The notes under the pieces: generated by a model
Seen by the model: only the letters and a program-made list of their open reading frames with translations
What the model was told of the DNA's origin: nothing
Databases searched by the model: none
Program-made: the position numbers and the translations under genes
Part shown: in pieces, positions 21,698 through 30,454 of the stretch
How positions within the stretch are numbered: the first letter of the stretch is position 1
Layout: each line of letters begins with the position of its first letter
NCBI GenBank assembly: GCA_020736575.1
Contig: JAGPYM010000014.1
Span: forward strand, 248,001-312,000
Source of the DNA: Thelonectria olida
Lineage: Eukaryota; Ascomycota; Sordariomycetes; Hypocreales; Nectriaceae
Reading direction: 5' to 3'
DNA length: 64,000 bases

Positions 21698-21712
21698 CTG
21701 CATAATTTCAGT
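21518..21712 (-). repeat. Three tandem exon-intron units of about 75-82 bp
   Basis: Three head-to-tail copies, each made of a micro-exon of 18-21 nt followed by a GTACGTGTGG or GTAAGTGTGG donor, a conserved GATTCACC-GTGAAGCTGATGTA stretch, a CTAAC branch site and a TGCAG/CATAG acceptor. Exon and intron have been duplicated together. Confidence 0.75.
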
Positions 21713-22599
21713 TAGTGGTACATCAGTTTCGCCGGGATTGTGGGCGGCATGGTGTTCGTGTCGAAGTTTGGCTGATTTTGGGATGAGATCCCGATCGCAT
21801 CGTGGGTGACGCCGGTGGGGAATGCCGTCCGAATCGGTTGGTGGGAGGGATGGGCAGCGGGTATTGACTTACAGCGTTGATCCGAGAGCACAGCGGGGGA
21901 AAAAAAAGAAAAGGAAACGGAAACCGGTTCAGAACTTGTCGAGTTTAAGTAGAGCCCCAGGCATGTTGGGCGCAAGCGCTCTCATCACTGCCCCAAGCAC
22001 GAGCGTGAGGAGGAAAGAATATTGAGAAGGCCGCAACAGCGGATAGTGGAGACCACGGATGCTGGCTCCTTGCCAGCCTCGACTATCCACATAAGAAGGA
22101 AGGAATATTATAAAAGTTACAATTGCTACGTCTTCTTACTAGTTACGTCAACCATGGCCATGAGAAGGAAAGACTATTATGAAGGCCACAACCACGGATG
22201 TCATGAATAGCGCTTCGCAGACGCAAGCGTCCTACTTCTCAACTATCCACATGAGAAGGGAAGAGTATTGAGAAGCGATACGACTACACGCGTCATAACA
22301 GCAGATAGCCCTTGACGGATTGCCTCTACTAGAGCCCTCAGATGGAAAGAGTGTTGTGAACAATTCCGGGACGTCATAGAGAGCAGATTCAAGCATCCTG
22401 CTTGCCTCGACTACAGAAATAACAAGGGAGGAAACATCGTCAAGACCACTGTACACACGGGTATTTAGTCGATGGCAGCCAGCACTTGTTCTTGAATCAA
22501 CACACGGAATTATCAACACTACTAGCTTACGAAGGGACACTGCACGGCTACGCTGTTACCGCTATTAATAACTTGATATTTTCGTTCTTCTTCTTAAAG
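21698..22599. other. Divergent region between the micro-exon gene and the orphan-protein gene
   Basis: Likely holds the 5' end of the micro-exon gene on the minus strand and the promoter or 5' exons of the orphan gene on the plus strand. About 21,990-22,460 is filled by a degenerate 85-bp tandem array (separate entry). The last bases before 22,600 (pyrimidine-rich, ending ttcttaaag) look like a 3' splice site, so the orphan gene may have upstream exons. Confidence 0.45.
21990..22460 (+). repeat. Degenerate tandem array, about six units of roughly 85 bp
   Basis: A core close to atgagaaggaaagantattatgaag recurs near 22,003, 22,090, 22,160, 22,250, 22,338 and 22,427. In one frame several cores read Arg-Arg-Lys-Glu-Tyr-Tyr and most are preceded by an ag dinucleotide after an A/C/T-rich tract, so each unit resembles a micro-exon plus an intron on the plus strand. 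The copies are strongly diverged and the donors poorly preserved. Confidence 0.55.
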
Positions 22600-23733
22600 A
22601 TGTCTTCTCCAGCCACTTCCACCGCCAGCTCCCCCAATGTCTCTGCTCATAAGCGGAAGCGGGATGTCGACGCCCAGGCGATTATCGACGATATTAACGA
22701 GCGGCAAGCCTCCGGGGAGATGAGCTCTCCCACTAAAGAGATAAGTGATATCTTTCTTAATCGCGCTAAAGAGAGCTTGGAAAACGATACAGTTGACCAG
22801 CAGATGCTCCGTGCCGGCTACCAGATGTTCATCAAAGCAGAAGATCGGAAATCCCGAAAGGAACCTGCGACAGCAGACGCCGATGCCGAACCAGCCAGAG
22901 ACGAACCCCAAAGTGAGCAGAACAAGAAATCGTTTCTCTTAGAATGCGGCGATCTATTTGGAGCTCTCCTGTCGATTTTCAAGGAAAATGAGGGTCCCGC
23001 CAAAGTGGAGGCTCAAAGGCTTCTACAAGACCATTATAAAAAAGGCGGCGACAAGGGCCGTGAGGCGGTAACGAAAGCCCGGAAAATCTCAGAATGGAGT
23101 ACGGTCGCAGGCAAGTCAACCACTGAGGTGTACACAGACATTTGCCCAGAGTGGGATGCTGTGGACGAATGGAAGCTCGGTGGCGAGGTAGAAGCAGATG
23201 CACCTTGGACACCACACCTTGATCGCATCGAGCTCTGCTGCAATGCATCAAAGGGACCCGAGGGCAAAGGAAAAGCTGTGGACAGAGCGACAGTCCTGCA
23301 ATGGATAAAACATTACAGCGACCGGAACGAGCACGCCCATCACCCATCCCCTCGAATCGGAGACTTCCTGAAGCCTGGAGGTTGGATTACGGGTAAAGAA
23401 TGGGAGTCGGTTGACTGGGTCAAGATGAAGCAGGCGATAAAAGTCAGAAAAGCTCAGACTCGGTCGAGATACGAAGAGGGCATCTACACCAAGGGCCAAC
23501 GCGATCTCTTCGTCGACGCCTTGACTCGACAGTGGATGGAGCTGGCTACCGATTCAGAAACGGATGACGGGTTCACGCTGACCGACGCAGGCAAGCGCGC
23601 AGCGAATCACTCATCCGGCACAAAGCCAGTCGTCAGGCCGCCAACAGCCCGCCCACAACCCCCCTCCCATTACCCGAGCGTGTACAAGAAGGGAAAATGG
23701 GACGACATCCCCAGAAGAGACGCGGATATATAG
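22600..23733 (+). CDS. Orphan 377-aa protein, Lys/Glu-rich, possibly nuclear
   Basis: A single long frame from ATG 22600. The N-terminus is Ser/Thr-rich with a basic cluster HKRKRD that could be a nuclear localisation signal. Residues about 30-160 are charged and mostly helical. The middle is Trp-rich (SEWSTVAG, PEWDAVDEWKLGG, APWTPHLDRIELCC), and the C-terminus has IYTKGQRDLFVDAL and a proline-rich tail ending PRRDADI. I do not recognise a domain. The frame stays open for 38 codons upstream without an ATG. A fragment of its 3' end occurs inverted at about 19 kb and its 3' flank is duplicated at 17.8 kb, so it belongs to the duplicated island rather than to conserved core genes. It could be a lineage-specific protein or a mobile-element remnant. 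Confidence 0.6.
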   Translation: MSSPATSTASSPNVSAHKRKRDVDAQAIIDDINERQASGEMSSPTKEISDIFLNRAKESLENDTVDQQMLRAGYQMFIKAEDRKSRKEPATADADAEPARDEPQSEQNKKSFLLECGDLFGALLSIFKENEGPAKVEAQRLLQDHYKKGGDKGREAVTKARKISEWSTVAGKSTTEVYTDICPEWDAVDEWKLGGEVEADAPWTPHLDRIELCCNASKGPEGKGKAVDRATVLQWIKHYSDRNEHAHHPSPRIGDFLKPGGWITGKEWESVDWVKMKQAIKVRKAQTRSRYEEGIYTKGQRDLFVDALTRQWMELATDSETDDGFTLTDAGKRAANHSSGTKPVVRPPTARPQPPSHYPSVYKKGKWDDIPRRDADI

Positions 23734-25066
23734 GTGCGTCTTCTTTGACGGCCGGTAACGGTACCAATTTGAAAGATGCGGGCCCTATCGAGTGAAGTCG
23801 GGATACAGGGGGAAGTCCTCACAAAATGCCATCTATACTCTACGAAGTTGATGAGCTGCGAGATGGTTCCAGCGGCTGAGCGAAAAGCCAGCGCCAGCAC
23901 CGTTGAGTTCATACCAACATCTCTGAGGCAAAAAGAGGAGGAAAAAAAAATCCTCACTCGTCAAGAGTAGGTTGCCTTCGCCCCATTGCACACTGGGTGT
24001 TGAAGGTAGGGCGGCGAAGCCGGACTCATACAACCTCCACGTGGTGCCGCCCGGGGACCTGGTCGTCGTGACGGCTTCAGGCAATGTATGAGACGCAATC
24101 TAGTTAGAGTTTTTGGTAGCGGGAAGCAATGGCGTTGGGGGCTACTCAAGTAGAAGAATTGATTCATGTTTGCATCCATCCATCGGATTTTGTCTCCGTT
24201 GACTAGATCATCATACCTTATGTCTATCAACCTGCGGCGCCGTGAATCGCCTCCCTGGAAGCCCTGAGGTCCGTGTGAGGATTGAGGTCAGGGCGAGGAT
24301 TACAATTTGGCGATGAGCTTCACTTTGTGAAATGCTTGCGACTTGGTTATTGAGCCAGGAGGGGTCCGTAGTGTGAGCATCCCCCCGGGGTACTTCTTCG
24401 GTCGTGAAGTTGGGTCTGCAGCCCATGTCCCTCGAGCTGTGACTACGGCCTTGACAATATTTCCGACCAAAGAATTACGCCAAGTTAACCACTTTGATCG
24501 CATCAAAGTCAAATATCTCCGCGTTGCCTGGTGACACAGAGTCTTATAGAAAGACATGATGCACAGCAAGAGTTCAAATCTTGTCACTCTTTGGACTGGG
24601 TAAAAATGGATGTCCAACCTAAACCCATTAAAGACAGGGTGCGTGGTATCGCCGGATTATTAACGAAATCAGCGTTGATGGCTGGTCACGTTGAATTTGA
24701 CTCATCTGGGCACTTGTTATCTCGAGCGGCGTCGAAAAAAGACTGCAAAAACCTACTTGGGCTTACAGAAAATAGAACATACATGAAAATTTGCCTCATC
24801 CAATTCAGACTTTCCGGCCCATGTTGATGATGCTTTCGTGGCCACCAAGGTTATTCCCCCAGAACTTAGATTCATTGGCTCATCCTACGGCGAATGCCAT
24901 ATGTACAATGTACCAGCGATTTGAGGATGCAAAGCTTGGACTGACGAAGTTAATCATGTCGGTTATATAAACAACCTCCAAGCATCTACAATGTCCAGAG
25001 TATTTCGCCTTTCCACACCTCTTCCACGCTTGCCCACATACACTCTTCAACAACAAATTGATCGCA
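23734..25066. other. Duplicated 3' flank (copy B) and decayed sequence
   Basis: 23,800-24,300 is the better-preserved partner of the repeat at 17,830-18,390. Around 24,385-24,460, read on the minus strand, lies the block also present at 16,655 and 19,519. No intact gene. The last 100 bases before 25,067 hold a tataaac-type box (about 24,965) and probably the promoter of the 2EXR gene. Confidence 0.5.
23800..24300 (+). repeat. Direct repeat copy B (partner of 17,830-18,390)
   Basis: See the entry for 17,830-18,390. This copy keeps CpG-containing positions (gtcgtcgtgacgg, cacgtggtgccgcccgg) that read TpA or CpA in copy A, so it is likely closer to the ancestral sequence. Confidence 0.75.
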
Positions 25067-26125
25067 ATGCCTTATACCGCTTTTCGTTTATTCTCAAGCC
25101 TTCCGTCAGAGTTGCGGCTCACCATCTGGCAATATGCAGTTCGTCCGATACATGGTGGCCGCGGCGGTATACAGAATTTCTCCATCTTTTACAACAATCA
25201 TGTGATGGATGAGGGAAGTGAAGCACTCCACAGACGCCTGCCATGTTGGGGAACTGAGGGCTTGAGGTACTACACAGCCGCTGTCAGCACTGCCAAGGCA
25301 ACAAATCGGTCCGCTTATCTTTGGGACGCTGGCCTCTGGACAGCGTGCTGGGAATCTCGCATGGTGATGATGGACAGCTTCGAAATGTCGCATTGGAACG
25401 AAACGAGACGACATCTCGACGAATACTGGGAGGGCGTCACCTGGTATTACGCGACAGAACTGGGACGGAGAGAGCGCAGTGAGTTTGCGGTACCCACGAC
25501 GGCTCCGGCGTTGCAGCACGGTGGTGAGGACTGGGAGCTCGTGGTGCGCCCATCCCATGACGCATTCAAACTGGATCTCGCGAGCCTTGAGACATTGTTG
25601 CCTCGCTCTCACTACGACCACCACTGGGGTTCTCTGCAATTGGACAATATTTTTCAGGACTTGCCCTTCTCATCGATCTTTAGGGGCTGCGCCCTGGTGA
25701 GAAACATCATCCTCGAGTTCGATTCGAGTTGGAATCGCGATTGGCCCGAACGGGAAGACGATTTCTGTGAGCTTGCAAATGAGCTTTCACCGAGGGGCTT
25801 TGTCGCCAACCTGATCACAGAAATCGTCGAGAATAAATCAGACTACTTCATCTGGCTGATAGACCGGGGCAAGCATCAAAGCATACACGAAGGCGGAGAA
25901 CAGAAAATCTTCTACGACCTCGACTCTGAGTTTGTCGAGACGATGCCTGAGCACGATGAATATTGGCATGAAGAACAATCGGCCGCCTACTTTATCCGCA
26001 AACTAAATCAACTCGGCGAAGACCATTGGACTTTGTCATATAACCCGGATTTCGAGCTTGACGCAGACCCATGGCGGTATTGTTTAATCGAACGCATCGG
26101 CATTCTTGGATATAGGGGGGAATAG
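25067..26125 (+). CDS. 2EXR-domain protein, 352 aa, single exon
   Basis: The N-terminus FRLFSSLPSELRLTIWQYAV is the hallmark of the fungal 2EXR domain (F-x2-LP-x-ELR-x2-IW), a large ascomycete family of unknown molecular role, often expanded and sometimes resembling an F-box in its LP-x-E start. I chose ATG 25067 because this motif then begins within the first ten residues; an ATG at 25058 adds three residues. The remainder shows scattered family-like blocks (TWYYATELG, LSPRGFVANLI) and is acidic. No signal peptide or membrane segment. It lies just outside the repeat island and appears intact. Confidence 0.85.
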   Translation: MPYTAFRLFSSLPSELRLTIWQYAVRPIHGGRGGIQNFSIFYNNHVMDEGSEALHRRLPCWGTEGLRYYTAAVSTAKATNRSAYLWDAGLWTACWESRMVMMDSFEMSHWNETRRHLDEYWEGVTWYYATELGRRERSEFAVPTTAPALQHGGEDWELVVRPSHDAFKLDLASLETLLPRSHYDHHWGSLQLDNIFQDLPFSSIFRGCALVRNIILEFDSSWNRDWPEREDDFCELANELSPRGFVANLITEIVENKSDYFIWLIDRGKHQSIHEGGEQKIFYDLDSEFVETMPEHDEYWHEEQSAAYFIRKLNQLGEDHWTLSYNPDFELDADPWRYCLIERIGILGYRGE

Positions 26126-28096
26126 GTCGTCCTTGGTACACACAATCCTCGACACTCACCTAGTGAACGGACGAGGACAGGGGGAGGGGTTGGGGCGGAT
26201 TGAAGTGCGTGATGACAGATTCAGCCCTTGATTTATTGAACGGCGGACGTTCGAGGTGGTGATGGGACGCACCGGTCAGGATGGGCAGGACGGGTGATGC
26301 AATGGGAGGCGTTGGGAAAGATGTGCGGATAAGATGGTAGGACATGTACGTATACGAGGAGAGGAGGAATAATTCTCTGGGTACGAAAGAAATCACAGAT
26401 AATTCGTTGATCACTTGCGTTTGTCCATTCCCGACCTGTACCGGGCCTGAGAATATTCATTTGCGTGGTGTTGAGGGGACCCTCCCTACCCTGAGTCTTT
26501 GATGTGTGTGGTTGCCCCGTCAACACGTGTACCTACCAACGAGCCTCGATTCAACAGATGTTTCCTTCCTGCTTGTCGGCTGTTGGGTCGTCCATGTGCT
26601 CTTGCTTGCTGCTCCCCTTCAACTGCAAGGCCAGGCACTTCCAGAACAATTACTTGGTTTGCGTAAGGTAGGCCATCAGGAGGACTGCTGCCTTTGTGAG
26701 CAGAAGCAAATTAATGACGGTGATGGAGTCATCGACTTGGAGACAAACACTAATAAACACGAAGGAGCTGAACAGAAACGAAGCAGTTGCTACAAACAAA
26801 ACTCAAGCAAGTAAGGTGCATGTTTCGCCGAAACAGGGTGCTCTCAGATCGTTCTAGAATATTCGCGCTTGCGTCAAAAATGTTTCCATTTCTTGACAGT
26901 TCATGCACTTGTGCACTGACGATCCCCCGTGCCCAGACTTCAACAGTCGACGCCCATTCACTCCATCATCTATTACGAGCAAAATTGTCAGCATGGCAGA
27001 ACCAGGAGCAGCAGACTTGTCGGGCAAACCGCGCCGAAGATGGGCCCCGCGACTGGATAATTCTTTACCACATCACCCACAGTGGCATGATTCAACCTCC
27101 ATTTCGCCTCGAGAGCCAATATCTCCAAGGCACAATGGCCACGCAACCAGCCCGTCTCAGGTGTCAAGACGCAGGGATCGGGACAGACGACAGCCCAATG
27201 GCAGTTGTCGCGAATCTCCCCTCAAGTCCCGTCGAACTGGATCTGCTAGGGGAAATTCGGCCCACCAATAGCATCGAGACTAATCACGGCCCCGTCGTTT
27301 ATCGCTGCGTATCTACTCGTCAATACCCTCGACAATATGGTCCTCTTCTTCAAGGGTCGTCGGCGCACTCCACACGCCTCTGACGCGACCCAGTGCACGG
27401 GTTCGTCTGTCATCTTCACTTCTTGACGACAAATCTATTCGGAGCCGCTAACACGTTTCAGCGCCTTTCTCTGAAACTCCATTCGAAGAGGAACCGGACA
27501 CGGCCGTGATGGACGACGAGAAACGCGGCCAATGGCAAAGACGATATTACTACTTTGGGCTTGGCTTTCGGGCTCCTGTGGATGCTCCGTCTGATGTCGT
27601 AGGAGGCGTCGATGCTGTTTCTCACCGTTTGGAGCGAGGGAACATCTCCACACGCCCTGAAACTGTTTCGTCATGTGTAAGCTGGACAGCCCAAAGCCCG
27701 GCATCTATGCTGTTTTATGCCTCCGTCGCCCAAGTTATGTTTGCCGAGATCAGGGATTGAACGGGTCGAGATAGGGCGTGTGGGCACCATGCAACCGCCA
27801 GTGATGAGATGAGATTCCGCCGAGGGAGGAATACAAATAGTTCCAGCATCACCCTCTCCACCGGCGTCTTTCTTGCTGTTGACCTGGTACGGGCTTGCCT
27901 TTCATTCTGTCCTTCTTTCTTGTTGTAGCACTGGGTGCACATTCTCTTCATTCGTTGCGCTAGACGTTCTTTCATACACGACTGGATATCGTGATAGTTT
28001 ACTTTTGTTTCGTTCTCAAGTCTCTCATTCCCTCCCTTACCCAGCCTCATCCATCCAAATTTCCTCTTTCTACGGCATTCTTGCACCCTTCCTACC
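26126..28096. other. Intergenic region, no confident gene
   Basis: About 2 kb upstream of the cellobiose dehydrogenase. Several medium frames overlap on both strands near 26,790-27,760; none has a motif or a consistent exon chain. A hydrophobic minus-strand stretch near 26,640-26,790 could be a transporter relic but is too short to call. The final 250 bases are pyrimidine-rich and should include the dehydrogenase promoter. Confidence 0.4.
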
Positions 28097-30454
28097 ATGA
28101 AGTTGACATCTCTTCTTGGCAGTGCCCTGGCACTCCCCGGTCTCGCCCTAGCCGCTTCGACGACCTACGTCGACCCCGATACCAAAATCTCGTTCCAGAG
28201 ATGGACCGACACTACCACCAGCTTCAGCTTCGGTATCGCTCTCCCCAGCAGCCCTTCGACCGACTTCATTGGTCAAATTTCGGCCCCCATCACCGAGGGT
28301 TATGCTGCCGTGGCTCTCCGCACGTCCATGGCTAGCAGTCTCCTCATCGTTGCTTGGCCCAACGGCGACTCCGTCGTCTCGTCCCTGCGCCAAGCAACTG
28401 GCTACTCCAACCCCGATGTCCTCGACGACTCTACCGTCACCTTGAAGGTCATTGAGGACGGAACCTCAGTCAACTCTACCGCCTTCACTTACACCTTCCT
28501 TTGCGAAGGTTGCATCAAGACCGACGACACCACCTTCGCCGCCAGCGATACCTCGGCTGCTCTAGGATGGGCTCTCAGCAAGACCGCCCTCGATGATGCG
28601 TCGGACGCTTCCGGTGCTCTCAACTACCACGCTGCTGGTTTCGGTGGCTTTGGTGTCACTCTGACCGACGCCCAGTCTTCCGACTACGCGACTTGGGCCG
28701 CCATGGCTACTGAGGACACCTCCGGAACTACCCCTGGCGCTGGTAGTGGCAGCGGATCATCTGGCAACATTACAACCACCATCTCTAACGTGACCTACGA
28801 CTACATCGTCGCTGGTGCTGGTGCCGCTGGTCTCATTGTTGCCGAGCGACTTGCCGAGTCGGGCTCCTCTGTCCTCCTCCTCGAGCGAGGAAAGGCCTCG
28901 TACTACTCCACCGGCGGCCAGAGTGTCATGGACTGGAACAGCACCATTACGCAGTATGATGTGCCGTCCATGGGCTACTACCTCTCCACGGCAGATGACA
29001 CCAGCGAGTACTGCACCGACACCGCCAGCCAGGCTGGCTGCATTCTCGGAGGCTCTACTGCCATCAACGCCATGATGTGGGTGAAGCCTCGTAGCGAAGA
29101 CTTTGATCGCATGTGGCCGACCGGCTGGAAGTGGGCGGATGGCGTCGAGACTGCTGCGGAGCGACTCTACAAGCGCACCCCCGGAACCACTACGCCCAGC
29201 AAAGACGGCAAGCTGTACGACCAAGGTGCTTGGGATGTTCTCGAGCAGTTCCTCGGCGACAACGGCTTCAGCGAGGTTGACGCTGTTGCTGAACCGGCGA
29301 AGAAGCGAGCTGTCTACTCGCACCCTCCCACCATGATCCACAACGGTCTCCGTGCCGGTCCCGTCCGAGATTATCTCCCTCTTGCCCAGGCCCTCCCCAA
29401 GTTCGACCTGAAGCTCAACAGCAAGATGGTCCGCGCCGTCCGAAACGGAAGCAGCATCACCGGCGTGGAGGTTGAGACAAGCGCTTCCACCCGCCAGATC
29501 ATCAACCTCAAGGCCAATGGCGCCGTCGTTCTCGCCTCTGGTGCGCTGTCGACCCCTCGTATTCTGTTCAACAGCGGCATTGGCCCAACTGCCCAGATCA
29601 GCACCGTGTCCAACGGCACCACCCACGTCACGCTGCCCGCCGCCGCGGACTGGATCAACCTGCCCGTGGGGGAGCACCTGATGGACCACCCCATCTTCAC
29701 CGTCAACTTGCAGACCAAGAAGACGTTGACCTCTCTCGCGAGCACCGACTTTACCGAGCCCAGCCAGACCAACATCGACATGTTTGCCCAGGGCTCGGGC
29801 ATTTTGGCTCAGTCTGGCCAGCGCCTCGTGTTCTGGACGAGTGTGAAGAACACCACAGACGGCGTTGAGAGGTTCGTCCAGGGAACTTGCAACTCTCCCT
29901 CCAACGACACGGTCCGCATCAAGGTGTACCTCACCCACGGCCTGTCGTCGACGGGAACTCTGGGCATCACCAGCGCCGGCGCCACCAAGATCACCAAGGA
30001 GCCTTACCTCCAGACGGCCGCCGACAAGGAGGCCATTCTCTCCTTCATGAATCAGCTTATCTCGTACGCTTCCAAGTCGGACAGCGTGCTCAGCATCGCC
30101 AGCAACACGACAGCCGAGAGCCTTATTGCCGACTATGTCACGGGCTCTCACTTTGTCGGCACGGCCAAGATGGGCACAGCCAACGACGGCACCAGCGTTG
30201 TCGACACCAACACCAAGGTCTGGGGCACCGACAACCTGTTTGTGGTGGATGCCAGTATTCATCCTGACCTGCCGACCGGAAACACGCAGAGCATCGTCAT
30301 GGTGGCCGCTGAGCATGCAGCGACCAAGATCTTGGCGAGGACCAGCTCTGGAAACTCGACGACCGAGACTGGGAGCTCTGGCTCTGGCTCGGGGACTGGG
30401 TCGTCGAGATGCAAGACGAAGCGAGGCGTGAGACGAAGCCGCATGTACTATTAA
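28097..30454 (+). CDS. Cellobiose dehydrogenase: cytochrome b domain plus GMC flavodehydrogenase, 785 aa
   Basis: Secreted flavocytochrome that oxidises cellobiose and related sugars at FAD and passes electrons through its heme to lytic polysaccharide monooxygenases. Residues 1-20 are a signal peptide (cut near LALAA). The CDH-type cytochrome domain spans about 22-205; the likely heme ligands are Met78 (RTSMASSLL) and His178 (NYHAAGFG). A Gly/Ser linker (about 208-225) leads to a GMC oxidoreductase: VAGAGAAG (FAD, 239-246), LGGSTAINAM, and the active-site pair His685 (GSHFVGT) and Asn729 (PTGNTQS). Length and order match ascomycete CDHs. There is no C-terminal cellulose-binding module; instead a Gly/Ser stretch ends in a basic tail (CKTKRGVRRSRMYY). 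Single exon, high GC3. No LPMO gene is in the window. Confidence 0.96.
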   Translation: MKLTSLLGSALALPGLALAASTTYVDPDTKISFQRWTDTTTSFSFGIALPSSPSTDFIGQISAPITEGYAAVALRTSMASSLLIVAWPNGDSVVSSLRQATGYSNPDVLDDSTVTLKVIEDGTSVNSTAFTYTFLCEGCIKTDDTTFAASDTSAALGWALSKTALDDASDASGALNYHAAGFGGFGVTLTDAQSSDYATWAAMATEDTSGTTPGAGSGSGSSGNITTTISNVTYDYIVAGAGAAGLIVAERLAESGSSVLLLERGKASYYSTGGQSVMDWNSTITQYDVPSMGYYLSTADDTSEYCTDTASQAGCILGGSTAINAMMWVKPRSEDFDRMWPTGWKWADGVETAAERLYKRTPGTTTPSKDGKLYDQGAWDVLEQFLGDNGFSEVDAVAEPAKKRAVYSHPPTMIHNGLRAGPVRDYLPLAQALPKFDLKLNSKMVRAVRNGSSITGVEVETSASTRQIINLKANGAVVLASGALSTPRILFNSGIGPTAQISTVSNGTTHVTLPAAADWINLPVGEHLMDHPIFTVNLQTKKTLTSLASTDFTEPSQTNIDMFAQGSGILAQSGQRLVFWTSVKNTTDGVERFVQGTCNSPSNDTVRIKVYLTHGLSSTGTLGITSAGATKITKEPYLQTAADKEAILSFMNQLISYASKSDSVLSIASNTTAESLIADYVTGSHFVGTAKMGTANDGTSVVDTNTKVWGTDNLFVVDASIHPDLPTGNTQSIVMVAAEHAATKILARTSSGNSTTETGSSGSGSGTGSSRCKTKRGVRRSRMYY

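Noticed and set aside
21990..22460. The 85-bp array as a CRISPR array
   Set aside because: Eukaryotic context, degenerate units, no unique spacers of constant length and no cas genes.
15501..24500. The island as an intact transposon or giant mobile element
   Set aside because: No transposase, tyrosine recombinase, reverse transcriptase, terminal repeats or target-site duplication could be recognised; local duplication plus RIP explains what is visible.
24560..24600. T-arm-like sequence (caaga-gttcaaa-tcttg) suggesting a tRNA
   Set aside because: The loop register is wrong for a TTCRANY loop and no matching acceptor stem, D-arm or anticodon arm lies upstream.
26787..27383. A 198-codon plus-strand frame upstream of CDH
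   Set aside because: No domain and Pro/Ser/Arg-rich shadow frames on both strands; no consistent exon chain could be built.
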